From Setoptus koraiensis (lineage: Eukaryota; Arthropoda), in assembly GCA_048013815.1 (NCBI GenBank), contig CM106586.1:7874001-7938000 (forward strand): 64,000 bases of DNA. The letters are read 5' to 3'. The notes under the pieces are model-generated. The model ran no database searches and was not told where the DNA came from. It saw only the letters and a list, made by a program, of their open reading frames with translations. A program made the position numbers and the translations under genes. Shown one piece after another: positions 20,552 to 30,955 of this stretch. The stretch's first letter is position 1. Every line of letters begins with the position of its first letter.

Positions 20552-23074
20552 TTAAATATTTAGAGTGCTTCTGAGTAAAGACTTTAGGTCTTTCGTTACA
20601 ATTTCGTTCCTACAATTATTTTCAGTCATGTTATGCCCTAATCTCAGTTTTTCATTTGCTATGGAAAGCATCCCCTCTTCAACAGTATTTCTTGAGATCA
20701 ATTTGTACACCGAAACCTCCTTGCATTGACCAACTCGATGACTTCGATCCATAGCTTGCTGATCATTGTATGGATTAAAATCGATGTCGTGTATCACAAC
20801 AACGTTGGCCGCAGTAAGATTTATACCAAGGCCTCCAGCTTTTGTTGAGAGAATAAAAATAAATACTTCATCATCTTGATTGAAATGGTCGATCAAATCA
20901 ATACGTTCACCAACCTTAGTTGAACCATCCAGACGTATGTATTTATGACCGCGGATCATGAGATACTCTTCTATTATATCGAGCAGCATAACAAATTGAC
21001 TAAAAAGGAGGCATCGCTCTTTAGATCGTTTGGTTTTATCAAGTAGTTCATCTAGTTGACGAAATTTTCCGCTATTTAGTATGTCTTCATCATTCAGTTT
21101 GAACTTAGAAATTGATTTGTGCAATGTACATAGTTTATGGAGCTCAAAATCATTCATGTACGTCATGTCCTCGTAGATTAGCTGAGGGTCAGCGTTTCGA
21201 TGGGTCGGTTCTTGCAACATAAGTTTCGACATTTCTCTCAACTTAGCATGTGAATAAAGATTCAAAATTAATAATGGATGATTGGCAACTTTTCGCATTC
21301 GCATCAACATGCCGGCACCTTGTGAAACATTCTCTGTTGTAGATTCTTCACGGGAAAATGAGTCGTCATTTTCGAATATTTCACCATGCTTATTACTGAT
21401 TTCTCTGGCAAAAGATTCGGCCATGTTCACGTACAACTGTTCTTGGGATTCCGACATCGGACAAACTATCGTGTTCTCACTCTTTGTGGGCAAGTTCTTC
21501 AGCACATCATTTTTCAATCTCCTCAAGATGAATGGTTTCATTATTTTTTTTGCTTGTTCAATTCTGATACTTTCAAAAGTTGTTTTGCCCCCCTCTTGGC
21601 GAGACGCGGATGAGAACATCGCTTCAACGTGAGCTATCTTTGGCATGAATAGACGAGGCATTGTAAAAACTAGTAGAGACATTAGCTCGACTAAGTTATT
21701 CTGAAGAGGTGTTCCTGTTAATAATATTCTCCTCTTAGATTTGATCTTAATTAAATTTTGACACCTGCTTGTCTTCAAATTTTTTAACATATGAGCCTCG
21801 TCAAAGATAAGATATTCAAATTTGATCTTCTTAAACAGTCTTCTGTCTTCTGCGTTTTGAACAACATTGTATGTTGTCAATACGACATCGACATCGTATT
21901 TATGTGAGGCTATGAAGAATCTCACTTGAGATCTATATTCTTGGGTACCATAGTATTGAATAATTTTAACATCTGGACACCATGTTTCAAATTCGCGTTG
22001 CCAATTATCAAGGGTCGAAGCTGGCACTATGATAAGGTGATGCCGTTTGAGATTATGAGCCTCTCGTAGGTAAGCCAGAAAAGCTATGACTTGAATTGTT
22101 TTACCTAAACCCATTTCATCAGCGAGTATGCCATTTATATTTCTATTATACATTAATGCTAACCAGTTGAGGCCAATTAATTGATAAGGAGCCAATGTCA
22201 TGCTGGAATTGAGACATTTGGGTTGGCGTGCCTCTGGTAAACGCTCAACAACATTGGTAATATCTTTGGATATTTTCTCACAATCGTTCATAAGTTTCTC
22301 AACTATTTTTCGGCTTTTCATAGTTTTCACTGTGTTCACTATTATATCTTCATTGATGGCAGAACTGGCATGGTTTCTGATTTTTTTGTTGAGATCATCC
22401 CAACTCTTTAATGGTCTCATAGCAACTAACTGGATAGCTTTCTTATGGCTAACACCAGGTATACTCTCAAGATCAGCCTCTGTCGCATTTTGAATGAAAT
22501 CAACAATGCTTTGTTTGAAACTGTTGACTTTAGTCTGAGCAGCCAGACTTCTTGCGGCTTGAGTACCTTCCTCATCATACAATTCCTCTAGTATTGTGTC
22601 ATCTTCATCGTCGTCATCGTGTTCGTCGTTATTGTTGGCTTCATAGTCATCCTCATCTTCGTCTTCTTCATCTAGTTCAACTGTTTCGATATGTTTCTTC
22701 TTTTTCTCACTTTTGGTCACAATCACTATTTCATCTTCCTCATCATCAGCTTCGTTTTCTTCCTCTTCTTCTTCTTCGTCTTCTTCGGGTGGTTCCTCTC
22801 GATGGCCATCATCCGAGTCAGATCTCATTTTTTTGTTGCCGCGATCCTCGTATTCATCATAATCATCATCGTCGCTCTCTATGAGCCTTTTGTTTTTCTT
22901 TTTATTGTTACCCGTATGAAATACATTGGATTTGAGAGTCCCACTGACACCATCGGAATCGGAGTCGGAATCTATGCTCGATTGCATTACTGCTGACGTG
23001 TGAATGTGAGTGTATAGATAAGATTGCTCAATATTACAGTATATAACTTTATCGGTGGCAGAGTGAATAGACAA
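20552..23074 (-). CDS. SMARCAD1: SMARCAD1/Fun30-type SNF2 chromatin remodeller
   Basis: Nuclear ATP-dependent remodeller involved in heterochromatin inheritance and DNA-end resection. The frame has 840 residues in one exon. Met30 (22987, MQSSIDSDSDSD) is the likelier start. Residues 35-175 are strongly acidic. The segment FIQNATEADLESIPGVSHKKA (about 193-213) and RPLKSWDDL match the lead-in of SMARCAD1. SNF2 motifs: LADEMGLGKTIQVIAFLAYL (319-326 for the P-loop), FDEAHMLKN, LLTGTPLQNN, STKAGGLGINLTAANVV and DRSHRVGQ. The acidic region occupies the place of the paired CUE ubiquitin-binding domains of vertebrate SMARCAD1, and I see no CUE. It converges with Scm, 201 bases apart. Confidence 0.94.
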   Translation of the reverse strand: MSIHSATDKVIYCNIEQSYLYTHIHTSAVMQSSIDSDSDSDGVSGTLKSNVFHTGNNKKKNKRLIESDDDDYDEYEDRGNKKMRSDSDDGHREEPPEEDEEEEEEENEADDEEDEIVIVTKSEKKKKHIETVELDEEDEDEDDYEANNNDEHDDDDEDDTILEELYDEEGTQAARSLAAQTKVNSFKQSIVDFIQNATEADLESIPGVSHKKAIQLVAMRPLKSWDDLNKKIRNHASSAINEDIIVNTVKTMKSRKIVEKLMNDCEKISKDITNVVERLPEARQPKCLNSSMTLAPYQLIGLNWLALMYNRNINGILADEMGLGKTIQVIAFLAYLREAHNLKRHHLIIVPASTLDNWQREFETWCPDVKIIQYYGTQEYRSQVRFFIASHKYDVDVVLTTYNVVQNAEDRRLFKKIKFEYLIFDEAHMLKNLKTSRCQNLIKIKSKRRILLTGTPLQNNLVELMSLLVFTMPRLFMPKIAHVEAMFSSASRQEGGKTTFESIRIEQAKKIMKPFILRRLKNDVLKNLPTKSENTIVCPMSESQEQLYVNMAESFAREISNKHGEIFENDDSFSREESTTENVSQGAGMLMRMRKVANHPLLILNLYSHAKLREMSKLMLQEPTHRNADPQLIYEDMTYMNDFELHKLCTLHKSISKFKLNDEDILNSGKFRQLDELLDKTKRSKERCLLFSQFVMLLDIIEEYLMIRGHKYIRLDGSTKVGERIDLIDHFNQDDEVFIFILSTKAGGLGINLTAANVVVIHDIDFNPYNDQQAMDRSHRVGQCKEVSVYKLISRNTVEEGMLSIANEKLRLGHNMTENNCRNEIVTKDLKSLLRSTLNI

Positions 23075-24165
23075 AAAAATATATGTATAAATAAATGAGT
23101 ATGAATAAAATTGTCCTCATTGAGAGGAATTCATTATTAGCAAAGAAACTAGCTCTTTCTCTCGTTGCGCTGTCTACGGCACTGTGTTGCCTGTTCAACA
23201 CAAACGGTACATTTTGCGCGTCCACCAGAGGCGCACAACCTACATTAATGCACTGTCAGACAAGCATATGTGTTGCAATATTATTGATCAAAGCATAGTT
23301 GCGGTGGCAGTCCGCAAGAGTGCTCCAGCAGCGTTGCAGAGTGGGCAATCGAGTGCAGTGTTTTCATAAGATGTTTCTTTCGTCTGGTTCACTTGTGCGC
23401 CCATTGCATAGCTCAAATTTTCACGCACTCAATGTTAACTGAGTGGCCTTTGCGCGCAGTCCATTGGGGCGCGCCTGGCGGAAAAGTTGTGCATCGCTGT
23501 TGATGCAGAGACCTTTGACAGAGCACTATATGAAGCGCGATGGCGCGATTGTTCGATGTGTGAAACGAATGTTCTGTTCTGCGCAATATATAGACGAGAG
23601 AATTTGCCCATCTATCCGACACTATTGAGAACTATAAACAATACAATACATAAAGAAAGAATTGTCATGTTGGCACTGTTGGCACAAATGCCGGGAAGCG
23701 CGCGTATTTACAAATAATATTTGGCAAATCGGAAACTGCAACGGGCCGAAGTGATTCATTGCATCAGAATATTGTTGCCCCCGGTTGCTCTGTTTTCATC
23801 GACACATGAGACATTTGGCCGACTGACAGCCGCTCCTGTTATGCAATGACCGCAACAGAAATCGTTGCAGTGATTGCGTAAGGAGGTATGTTATTCCGAG
23901 CTTAAGTTTACGCGTTGCCTCTGTCAGACATTGTCTGAGGAAGAAATTCTGAGGCGTTGCAACTACAATCGAACAATCGTCTGGTGTCTTGACAGTATCG
24001 CAGGCTGCCCTCCCGAGGTGCAGTGAACTTTGGATTGAGCGCACATTGTGCTAAAATTGTGATTGTTTATTGTTGCTACAATTAAAACGATTTGCGGACA
24101 TAATTCACATAATTAAAATCTGTCGAATACCAGGTCACAGCAACAGGTAATAAAGGCTGTAGATA
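23075..24165. other. 1.1-kb intergenic region
   Basis: Between the SMARCAD1 start and the stop of the PEP-synthase-like gene, both on the minus strand. It holds the SMARCAD1 promoter and the 3'UTR of the next gene. Short GC-richer patches (for example 23450-23560) contain small open frames with no recognisable similarity. Confidence 0.45.
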
Positions 24166-27100
24166 CTATTGTTGTTGCTCAATTCTCACCACGCAGCCAT
24201 TTGTCGCGTCAAGCTCGATCATTTCGCCCTGCTTGAAGATGGTGGTGGCATTGTTGACGCCAATCAACGACGGCAGGCCGTATTCTCTTGCGATCACAGC
24301 GCCGTGACTAATTAGGCCGCCTATCTCTGTTATGATGCCACCTATTATGGGAAATATCGGACTAAAGGCAATATCTGTGCTATAGGTAACCAAGATGTCG
24401 CCAGGTTTCACCTGAGACAATTGATCGTACTCATTCACAATACACACCGGACCCCTGATAGTGCCAGAGCAGGCCGGAGTTCCGGGGATTTTCTTCAATG
24501 ATTTCATGCGCTCCTTCTCGTTGCGTGCCTCGGCACTGTCCATCATGAGGTGACGCGGTAGAAACTCGTGACCGCTGATGATTTCGTCGAACGTCCAATT
24601 GGCCAATTTCTTATAAAAGCGGCGCCTTCTTTGGGCTTGATCCACAAGACCTGGCTGATGTTGCTCCACTAATCTGGCCACTTCTTCGCATGTCATATAA
24701 TTCAATAGATCGTCGTCGGGAATGCGACAATTCTGGCGCAATTCCTTGGCCAACATCCTGACGGCATCGCGCAAACAATCCGTGTTGAATATGAGTAAAT
24801 CTTTGGTGAGCTCGCGACATTTGAGAAATTGGTGACACTTTGGCAATATGTAATAGTCAACGTATAGTCTGTCGAAGAAACTCAATTCAACGCCCATTTC
24901 TTTCAGCATTACGCTACCTTTTCTCTTGTCGCTTTCTCTGCAATCTGCTGCATATTTAGCCTTGCCATCGTGTGCCTGTTGCAGCTTGTTCAATTGATCT
25001 TGGCAAGCTTTTTTGATCATGTTAATCACAAACATGGGTTCATCGCGCCAGGGTTTGCTAGACAATTCAAACTCGTTATAGGACCTGTGACCGAATAGAT
25101 CCATGAATTTGTTGAACGCCTTGGTCAGGTCGCTATTCGGTTCACTTGTGATGTATCTCAGCGTTTCAGTGTCATTCATTGCAATGAATCGTTTCAGATT
25201 TTCTTCATCGCCATTCGCTCCAATTATCTTGGCCATCTGTTCAATCTGACGGGGAACACCAGCACTAAACACATCTTTACACGAGGACAATAACTTCGAA
25301 TAGACGGCAAATATTCTGGCCGGATCCTTGATGTGCTTCGACAATATCGTCGTTAGTGTTTGATTGTATGTGGGTGAAATAATTATTAACATTATATGCG
25401 CCAGCCAACTTTCACATCCCTCCATCACGACAATGTGCATTTGCTTGTATAGGTCACTCATTGACGATGTTCGCACAAATTTATGTTTCAGTATGTCTCT
25501 TCTTAGGTTGCGAACTCTCTTGAATGCCTTCTGGCACATCAATTCGGGGAAGAATTTATACGGCAAACCGGATAGGATAAATTTGAATATAGTGATCAGT
25601 GCTGGAATTTTACGATCTATCTTGCTGGCCTCTTGGGCCAATTTTGGGTCATCCACTTCATGGCCAAAGAAACCTATCTCAAGGGCACGTGCTTGTAAGG
25701 GACGATTCTCGCCAGATCCAAAATCGAAAATCTTACTGACGCGTAACACAACAAAATAAAAACAATTGAATAGTGAGAATTCTGGTGTTTGTTGAGGAAA
25801 AGATTGTCCCATGTCCATAGAACGGAATACGTGACCACCAAAAATTTGCCAAGATTGGAGTACATATGAATAGGTGAGTGGTGTTATTGCAAACGGTAGC
25901 ACCTCGCCAATGTTGGCTCGTGTAAGCCACTCTTTTTCGGCTGCCAAACCGCGACTGCCCTCGTGTAACAACTCGAAATCGTTCATAACATCCAGGCCAG
26001 TAACTGGTCTCGATTGAAACAGATACAGATGACCATTTTTGAAGCCCCATTCAATATCGCGACAATTCCTGAAATAATGAGCCACCTTGAGGCCGCATTT
26101 GGCCAATTTCATTATCTCTTCATCCGTCATGCAACACTTGCTGCTATCCTGTCCGTCGGTTATCGTTGTCGTTGCAGAATTGTCGTCGTTGGATTTAATA
26201 ACAACCTTCTTCTGTCCTATGGTTATCTGTCTGATTGCGCCCACTTGACGCTTGCTCAAATCGTTTGGCTGCATGGAATCCAATGTAACCTGTACTATAA
26301 TTGTATCGGGATCAGCCGCGGCACTCACCACCGATTCGCCAAGACCATAATTGGCCGTTATTAAAATTTCTCGCTCGTCGCCATTGGTGGGATTACAAGT
26401 AAACATAACTCCGGCTCTGTCGCACTCGATCATCTCTTGAATGACAATGGCCATTGGCATGTCTATAGGTAGACCATGTTGACGTTTGTATTCCAAATTG
26501 GTTACTGAATACTTAGATCCGAAACAAGCCAACAGAGCATCATACAAGCCCTGGTTGCCTTGACCCAGACGAACGTTGAGCAAGGTGGTCAATTGACCCG
26601 CGGCGCTCATGTTGGCCTCATCTTCGCCCCAAGACGATGAACGAACAGCAAAAGATTTTCCTTCCTGTTCCAATGATGACATTTCAAAAGTCTTCAAAAC
26701 CAACTCCTCTAGTTCATCTTTCAGTTGTTGTGGAATCTTCAACTTTTTAAGCATGAAATCTTCGCCATTTTGTTGCTCATGTTCCTCTCGTTGAGATTGT
26801 TTAGGCAAGAAAAACCTCTGAAAACGCTCACTTTCGCATCTGATCCTCTCTTGGTCTCCCTGACACACAACACTGGCTAGGCGTTTTTCTTCGCGTGCCA
26901 ATTCGGGATTTAGTTCTAGAATGGAATCGTAGGCGTATCGAGTCACAACGAGGCCTCTGGGCACCTCGAATTGAATATTATCGTTTTGTGGATAATTAAT
27001 TAATTGCGCCAATGACGCGGCTTTTGCTCCGCACAACGAGCTGAACAGACTGTGCTCTTTCTGGGTCAGAGCCACCACCATGGGTTTAGCGTTATGCGTC

Positions 27101-28353
27101 TTGGACAGGATGTCGAGATAGGCGAGATCAATCAAAAGAGGACTGTGGGCTTGTGGGCTGTTCCTTGTTTTACTCAGGTATTCATTGACACTCTTTTCGA
27201 TCAGTTGACTTGTGTCTGAGCTTTCTACACAATCGTTGATGAGTATGAAACCGCGGCCTTTGTAACCGTCTGCAATCAAATCGATAAAGCTTGATTCGAC
27301 TATGCCACCATTCTCGCGATTGAGAGATTCCACGATAATATTTTTATTGTCGCTCTGGACAGCGATCTTTGAAAACTGACGAGTATCTCTGCTAACGTGA
27401 TCCCAATTGATGCCACTCAATCGTTGTACTGGATATGTAACTTGATAGCTGGGACAAGAGTAGCCAAATTGGAGCTGATGCTCTTTCGAGGTACCACCAA
27501 ATTGTTTGCAATCTGTTGATTCGATAACGCCAGCATGAAATGAGATTCCGTTGGCAAAATATCCCAATATTCGCTTGCAGCGCAACCTCTTGCTAGACTC
27601 TATGTCGATGAAGTGTCTAGCATGGAAGCCCCAACAAAATAGCTTCTCTTCTTTGACTGGTAGAGATTCATTATCACGTTCAATGGTGTAGACACTTCTG
27701 AACTGAGCCGGATGCTCGTGTCTGTCTTGCAGTATCAGCTCGTCGAGTGCCCTCCGATAACCAAAGGGGTGACGCTTACCAGCCAATTGATTGGCCATGA
27801 ATTTTGTGTCGAAAGTCTCTTTGAAATCGAAAATTTTACCGGCATTCGAGATAAGGGAACGGAAACGAATGTACACCAGCTCGTTAGTTGAACGATTCCT
27901 CATGAAACCGGAGAAAAACAAGCGATATTGGCGATACGGAACCAGAACTTCGAGCTGTATATTTCGTCCGCTGTATTTTCTCAGTTCTGCGGAGTCGTAT
28001 GATTGAGTCCATATTTCTTCGTAATCGTATACACTGTTGTTAGTTGCGGGGCCAAGTTCTAATGTGAATTGCGTAAATAATGTGGACAATTTCAGAGGTT
28101 CGTTCGGGCGCCATTTCATCTGCAAATACAAGCCCGACTGCCATGTGTTCGAGCCAACTAGGGTGATATTTTCATTGCGATTCGGATTAGGTAATGCCAG
28201 TTTCCATTCTTCAAGACGGGGTAGCATCCCATTTGCTTCGGGAATTGTCACTTCGGCATTGCTGGTGAGGACATTCAGTCGACTTTTTGGACGATCTTTT
28301 AGCCACAGCCTCAAACGTATGTAAAAATACACAAACCACGTGATGAAGTTCAT
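24166..28353 (-). CDS. PEP synthase / rifampicin phosphotransferase-like protein
   Basis: Large (1395 residues) single-exon protein with the domain order of bacterial rifampicin phosphotransferase and PEP-synthase-like enzymes. Residues 1-430 are a non-enzymatic extension starting with a possible membrane anchor (FITWFVYFYIRLRLWLK). The ATP-binding domain (about 435-790) has CGAKAASLAQL, FAVRSSSWGEDEANMSAAGQ, ANYGLGESVVSA and the closing LYLFQSRPVTG. A helical middle domain follows (about 800-1285). The C-terminal phosphohistidine domain (about 1290-1390) has GGIITEIGGLISHGAVIARE with catalytic His1350. The enzyme should form a phosphohistidine and pass phosphate to an acceptor, either pyruvate or another hydroxyl compound. 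From memory such genes are widely annotated in chelicerates as putative PEP synthase. It lies just downstream of PEPCK in the same orientation. Confidence 0.85.
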   Translation of the reverse strand: MNFITWFVYFYIRLRLWLKDRPKSRLNVLTSNAEVTIPEANGMLPRLEEWKLALPNPNRNENITLVGSNTWQSGLYLQMKWRPNEPLKLSTLFTQFTLELGPATNNSVYDYEEIWTQSYDSAELRKYSGRNIQLEVLVPYRQYRLFFSGFMRNRSTNELVYIRFRSLISNAGKIFDFKETFDTKFMANQLAGKRHPFGYRRALDELILQDRHEHPAQFRSVYTIERDNESLPVKEEKLFCWGFHARHFIDIESSKRLRCKRILGYFANGISFHAGVIESTDCKQFGGTSKEHQLQFGYSCPSYQVTYPVQRLSGINWDHVSRDTRQFSKIAVQSDNKNIIVESLNRENGGIVESSFIDLIADGYKGRGFILINDCVESSDTSQLIEKSVNEYLSKTRNSPQAHSPLLIDLAYLDILSKTHNAKPMVVALTQKEHSLFSSLCGAKAASLAQLINYPQNDNIQFEVPRGLVVTRYAYDSILELNPELAREEKRLASVVCQGDQERIRCESERFQRFFLPKQSQREEHEQQNGEDFMLKKLKIPQQLKDELEELVLKTFEMSSLEQEGKSFAVRSSSWGEDEANMSAAGQLTTLLNVRLGQGNQGLYDALLACFGSKYSVTNLEYKRQHGLPIDMPMAIVIQEMIECDRAGVMFTCNPTNGDEREILITANYGLGESVVSAAADPDTIIVQVTLDSMQPNDLSKRQVGAIRQITIGQKKVVIKSNDDNSATTTITDGQDSSKCCMTDEEIMKLAKCGLKVAHYFRNCRDIEWGFKNGHLYLFQSRPVTGLDVMNDFELLHEGSRGLAAEKEWLTRANIGEVLPFAITPLTYSYVLQSWQIFGGHVFRSMDMGQSFPQQTPEFSLFNCFYFVVLRVSKIFDFGSGENRPLQARALEIGFFGHEVDDPKLAQEASKIDRKIPALITIFKFILSGLPYKFFPELMCQKAFKRVRNLRRDILKHKFVRTSSMSDLYKQMHIVVMEGCESWLAHIMLIIISPTYNQTLTTILSKHIKDPARIFAVYSKLLSSCKDVFSAGVPRQIEQMAKIIGANGDEENLKRFIAMNDTETLRYITSEPNSDLTKAFNKFMDLFGHRSYNEFELSSKPWRDEPMFVINMIKKACQDQLNKLQQAHDGKAKYAADCRESDKRKGSVMLKEMGVELSFFDRLYVDYYILPKCHQFLKCRELTKDLLIFNTDCLRDAVRMLAKELRQNCRIPDDDLLNYMTCEEVARLVEQHQPGLVDQAQRRRRFYKKLANWTFDEIISGHEFLPRHLMMDSAEARNEKERMKSLKKIPGTPACSGTIRGPVCIVNEYDQLSQVKPGDILVTYSTDIAFSPIFPIIGGIITEIGGLISHGAVIAREYGLPSLIGVNNATTIFKQGEMIELDATNGCVVRIEQQQ

Positions 28354-28813
28354 AATGATTCAATCTGGCGTGTTGTATAATGTAATAATAACAATTAAAA
28401 ATGTAATGTAAGAATTGACTATGGATAAAAAATTTGATGTGTGATGTCGAATGACAATAAATTGGTTGAGCAATGAGTATCGACTGTGAGATTTTCCATT
28501 CATAAGTGAATCGATAACTAATGAATCGATCATTACAATCACTTGTCACACCCTAAGATTGTTTTTTGAGATAAAGTAACAATGAAAGCTATAGTTCTCC
28601 TAATCTCAAGAGAGATTATGGTGGATTTATGAAGATGATTGCGGCAGCTGCAGTCTCGACTATGGCGCCAATCATCACGCTCGATCGTGCACCAACCATG
28701 GTGCACCAACCATTGTGGTTTGCACAATGGTTGGTGTTATCTTCTGTCAATTGAAATGAATCTTACTAATGGAAACTAACTAATGATTGTTGATAGATAC
28801 GTTTGTTTTTTCA
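28354..28813. other. intergenic between PEPCK and the PEP-synthase-like gene
   Basis: 460 bases, AT-rich near the PEP-synthase-like start. It contains a strong hairpin at 28704-28736, listed separately. It should include the PEPCK 3'UTR and the promoter of the downstream gene. Confidence 0.5.
28704..28736. repeat. perfect 14-bp inverted repeat with 5-base loop
   Basis: CACCAACCATTGTG at 28704-28717 is matched by its exact reverse complement at 28723-28736 around the loop GTTTG. A shorter CACCAACCATGGTG lies immediately before it and can pair with the same arm. The element is about 80 bases past the PEPCK stop, so in RNA it would be a 3'UTR stem-loop. Confidence 0.8.
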
Positions 28814-30955
28814 TCATTTATTGTTGTCTTTCAAAAGTCTCTCTTTCAATTTATAACTCTCTTCTATGATCTGTAACGGAAGATCTTCGCCAACATTTGT
28901 TTTGAGGTAACGATCAACTTGTTGTTGTTCGTTGAGCCAAAATTTCTTTGGTATTGAGAACAATTTGTCCATGTCTATGTGCTCCAGACCACTCAGATTG
29001 AGTGCGCCTTTTTTGGGCAGCCAACCAACGGGACTTTTAATTGCGCAATCCTCGCCATCGACCCTGCGACATATCCAATCCAACACTCTGGAGTTGTCGC
29101 CGAACCCTGGCCACAAGAATTGGCCGCTCTGTTCGTCCTTCCTGAACCAGTTCACATGAAATATCTTGGGCAGTTTGAGATTCTTTTGTTGGCCGAAATT
29201 GAGCCAATGTTTAAGATAGTGACCAAAATTGTAACCAAAGAACGGTCTCATGGCAAACGGATCATGCATTATACTTTTGCCTGTGTGCTCGGCCGCGGCA
29301 GTTGTTTCGGACCGCATGGAGGCTCCAACGAACACTCCATGCTGCCAATCGAAGGCCTCGTACACCAACGGGACCCCTTGCGGTCGCCGGCCGCCAAATA
29401 TAATTGCCGATATTGGCACACCCTCGGAATCTTCCCACAACGGATCTATAATGGGACACTGGGAGGCCGGCGCGCAAAATCTCGAATTCGGATGGGCCGC
29501 CTTCTTACTGTTGTCGTTGGCGTTCCACGTCTCATTGAGCCACGTTTTAATTTGTTGATTGTTGTTGTTGCCAAGACGATGCTCCAGTCCCTCCCAGAAG
29601 AAATCGCCGTCGGATGTTTCGGCGACATTTGTGAAAATGGTGTTGCGCGTAACAGTTTTCATTGCGTTCGGATTAGACTGTTCGTTTGTGCCGGGCGCCA
29701 CGCCAAAGAATCCCGCCTCGGGATTGATCGCCCTTAGGAGGCCGTTCTCGTCGAAGCGCATCCAGGCGATATCGTCGCCGACGCACTCAACCTTGAAACC
29801 GGGCAAAGTAGGTGTCATCATGGCCAGATTTGTTTTGCCACAGGCGCTTGGAAAGGCGGCCGCAACGTACTTTTTGACACCTTGCGGATTTGTTATGCCC
29901 AATATGAGCATATGTTCCGCCAGCCAGCCCTCTTTGCGGCCCAAAATGGAGCCCATTCGCAGGGCAAGACATTTCTTGCCCAATAGAGAATTGCCGCCGT
30001 AGCCCGAGCCGAAAGACACAATCTCTTTTTTGTCGGGAAAATGCGCAATGATTGTCTTGTCCGGATTACAGGGCCAATTATTGACGATAGGTGGCTCGTC
30101 GTGTTTCACTGGCAGCGGTCGTCCAACCGAATGGGTACAACGAACAAAATCCTGTTCCACGTCGTGATTGATGTAATCCAAAACCTTGCGTGACACCCGC
30201 GTCATTATGCGCATACTGGCCACAACATAGGGCGAATCGGTTAGCTGAACGCCCAGCTTTGACAGATTTGATCCGAGCGGCCCCATCGAGAAGGGTATGA
30301 CATACATGGTTCGTCCGGTCATGCAGTTCTTGAATCTTTCGTTCAACAGTCTCTCGGCCTCGTCCGGTGCCATCCAATTGCCCAACTGGCCGGCGCCGCC
30401 GCCAGCCGTCTTGTCGTTGTCGGCCGGCAACGATCTGGGCACAGTGTCGAACTTGTTTTTGGTGCAGATAAAAGTTTTAGATTCAACGCGAGCAACGTCG
30501 CGAGGATCCGTTCTGGCCAGCCAACAATTGTGATATTTTGTCAATGGGCTAATCATGGACTGTTTGTGCATTTGTCTCAACAGTGTGTCATTTTCTTCTT
30601 GGCTGCCGTCGCAAACGTGAATATTGTAACAATTTGTCAGGGTCGCCTTGTCCTCGATGAAACTTTTCACGCTGGCCGGTAGTGTGTTGACTTTGAACAG
30701 GGGCGCCGATGACGACAAGGCCGTGGACAGTCTTCTCTGTTTGCACAATGGCAATCTGGGCCTGCTGAAGTTGCTGTTGTCCGGCAAGCTTGATCTTGTT
30801 CTCTTGCTAGAGGTGAACGTATCCAGGGATCTGGATTTGTTTAGGGTTGCATGGGTGTTTCGTGTCATGGTGACTGCCGCTGTTGTCGCTATTGTCGCTA
30901 GTGAGTATGATGATGAGTTGTTTGCTATTAAAGTTTCCTTAATTAATATATTCAT
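28814..30955 (-). CDS. PEPCK: phosphoenolpyruvate carboxykinase (GTP)
   Basis: Converts oxaloacetate and GTP to PEP, CO2 and GDP, the committed step of gluconeogenesis and glyceroneogenesis. The product has 713 residues in one exon; family members usually have about 620-650. Seen: [35 protein letters not shown], the P-loop with the reactive cysteine [13 protein letters not shown] (about 371-383), [13 protein letters not shown] and GFFGVAPGT. The extra N-terminal ~85 residues are rich in Ser, Thr, Arg and Lys with few acidic residues, and could be a mitochondrial presequence. Met30 (30868, [12 protein letters not shown]) is an alternative start. The coding region looks richer in GC than most neighbours. 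It is followed in the same orientation by the PEP-synthase-like gene. Confidence 0.96.
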   Translation of the reverse strand: MNILIKETLIANNSSSYSLATIATTAAVTMTRNTHATLNKSRSLDTFTSSKRTRSSLPDNSNFSRPRLPLCKQRRLSTALSSSAPLFKVNTLPASVKSFIEDKATLTNCYNIHVCDGSQEENDTLLRQMHKQSMISPLTKYHNCWLARTDPRDVARVESKTFICTKNKFDTVPRSLPADNDKTAGGGAGQLGNWMAPDEAERLLNERFKNCMTGRTMYVIPFSMGPLGSNLSKLGVQLTDSPYVVASMRIMTRVSRKVLDYINHDVEQDFVRCTHSVGRPLPVKHDEPPIVNNWPCNPDKTIIAHFPDKKEIVSFGSGYGGNSLLGKKCLALRMGSILGRKEGWLAEHMLILGITNPQGVKKYVAAAFPSACGKTNLAMMTPTLPGFKVECVGDDIAWMRFDENGLLRAINPEAGFFGVAPGTNEQSNPNAMKTVTRNTIFTNVAETSDGDFFWEGLEHRLGNNNNQQIKTWLNETWNANDNSKKAAHPNSRFCAPASQCPIIDPLWEDSEGVPISAIIFGGRRPQGVPLVYEAFDWQHGVFVGASMRSETTAAAEHTGKSIMHDPFAMRPFFGYNFGHYLKHWLNFGQQKNLKLPKIFHVNWFRKDEQSGQFLWPGFGDNSRVLDWICRRVDGEDCAIKSPVGWLPKKGALNLSGLEHIDMDKLFSIPKKFWLNEQQQVDRYLKTNVGEDLPLQIIEESYKLKERLLKDNNK

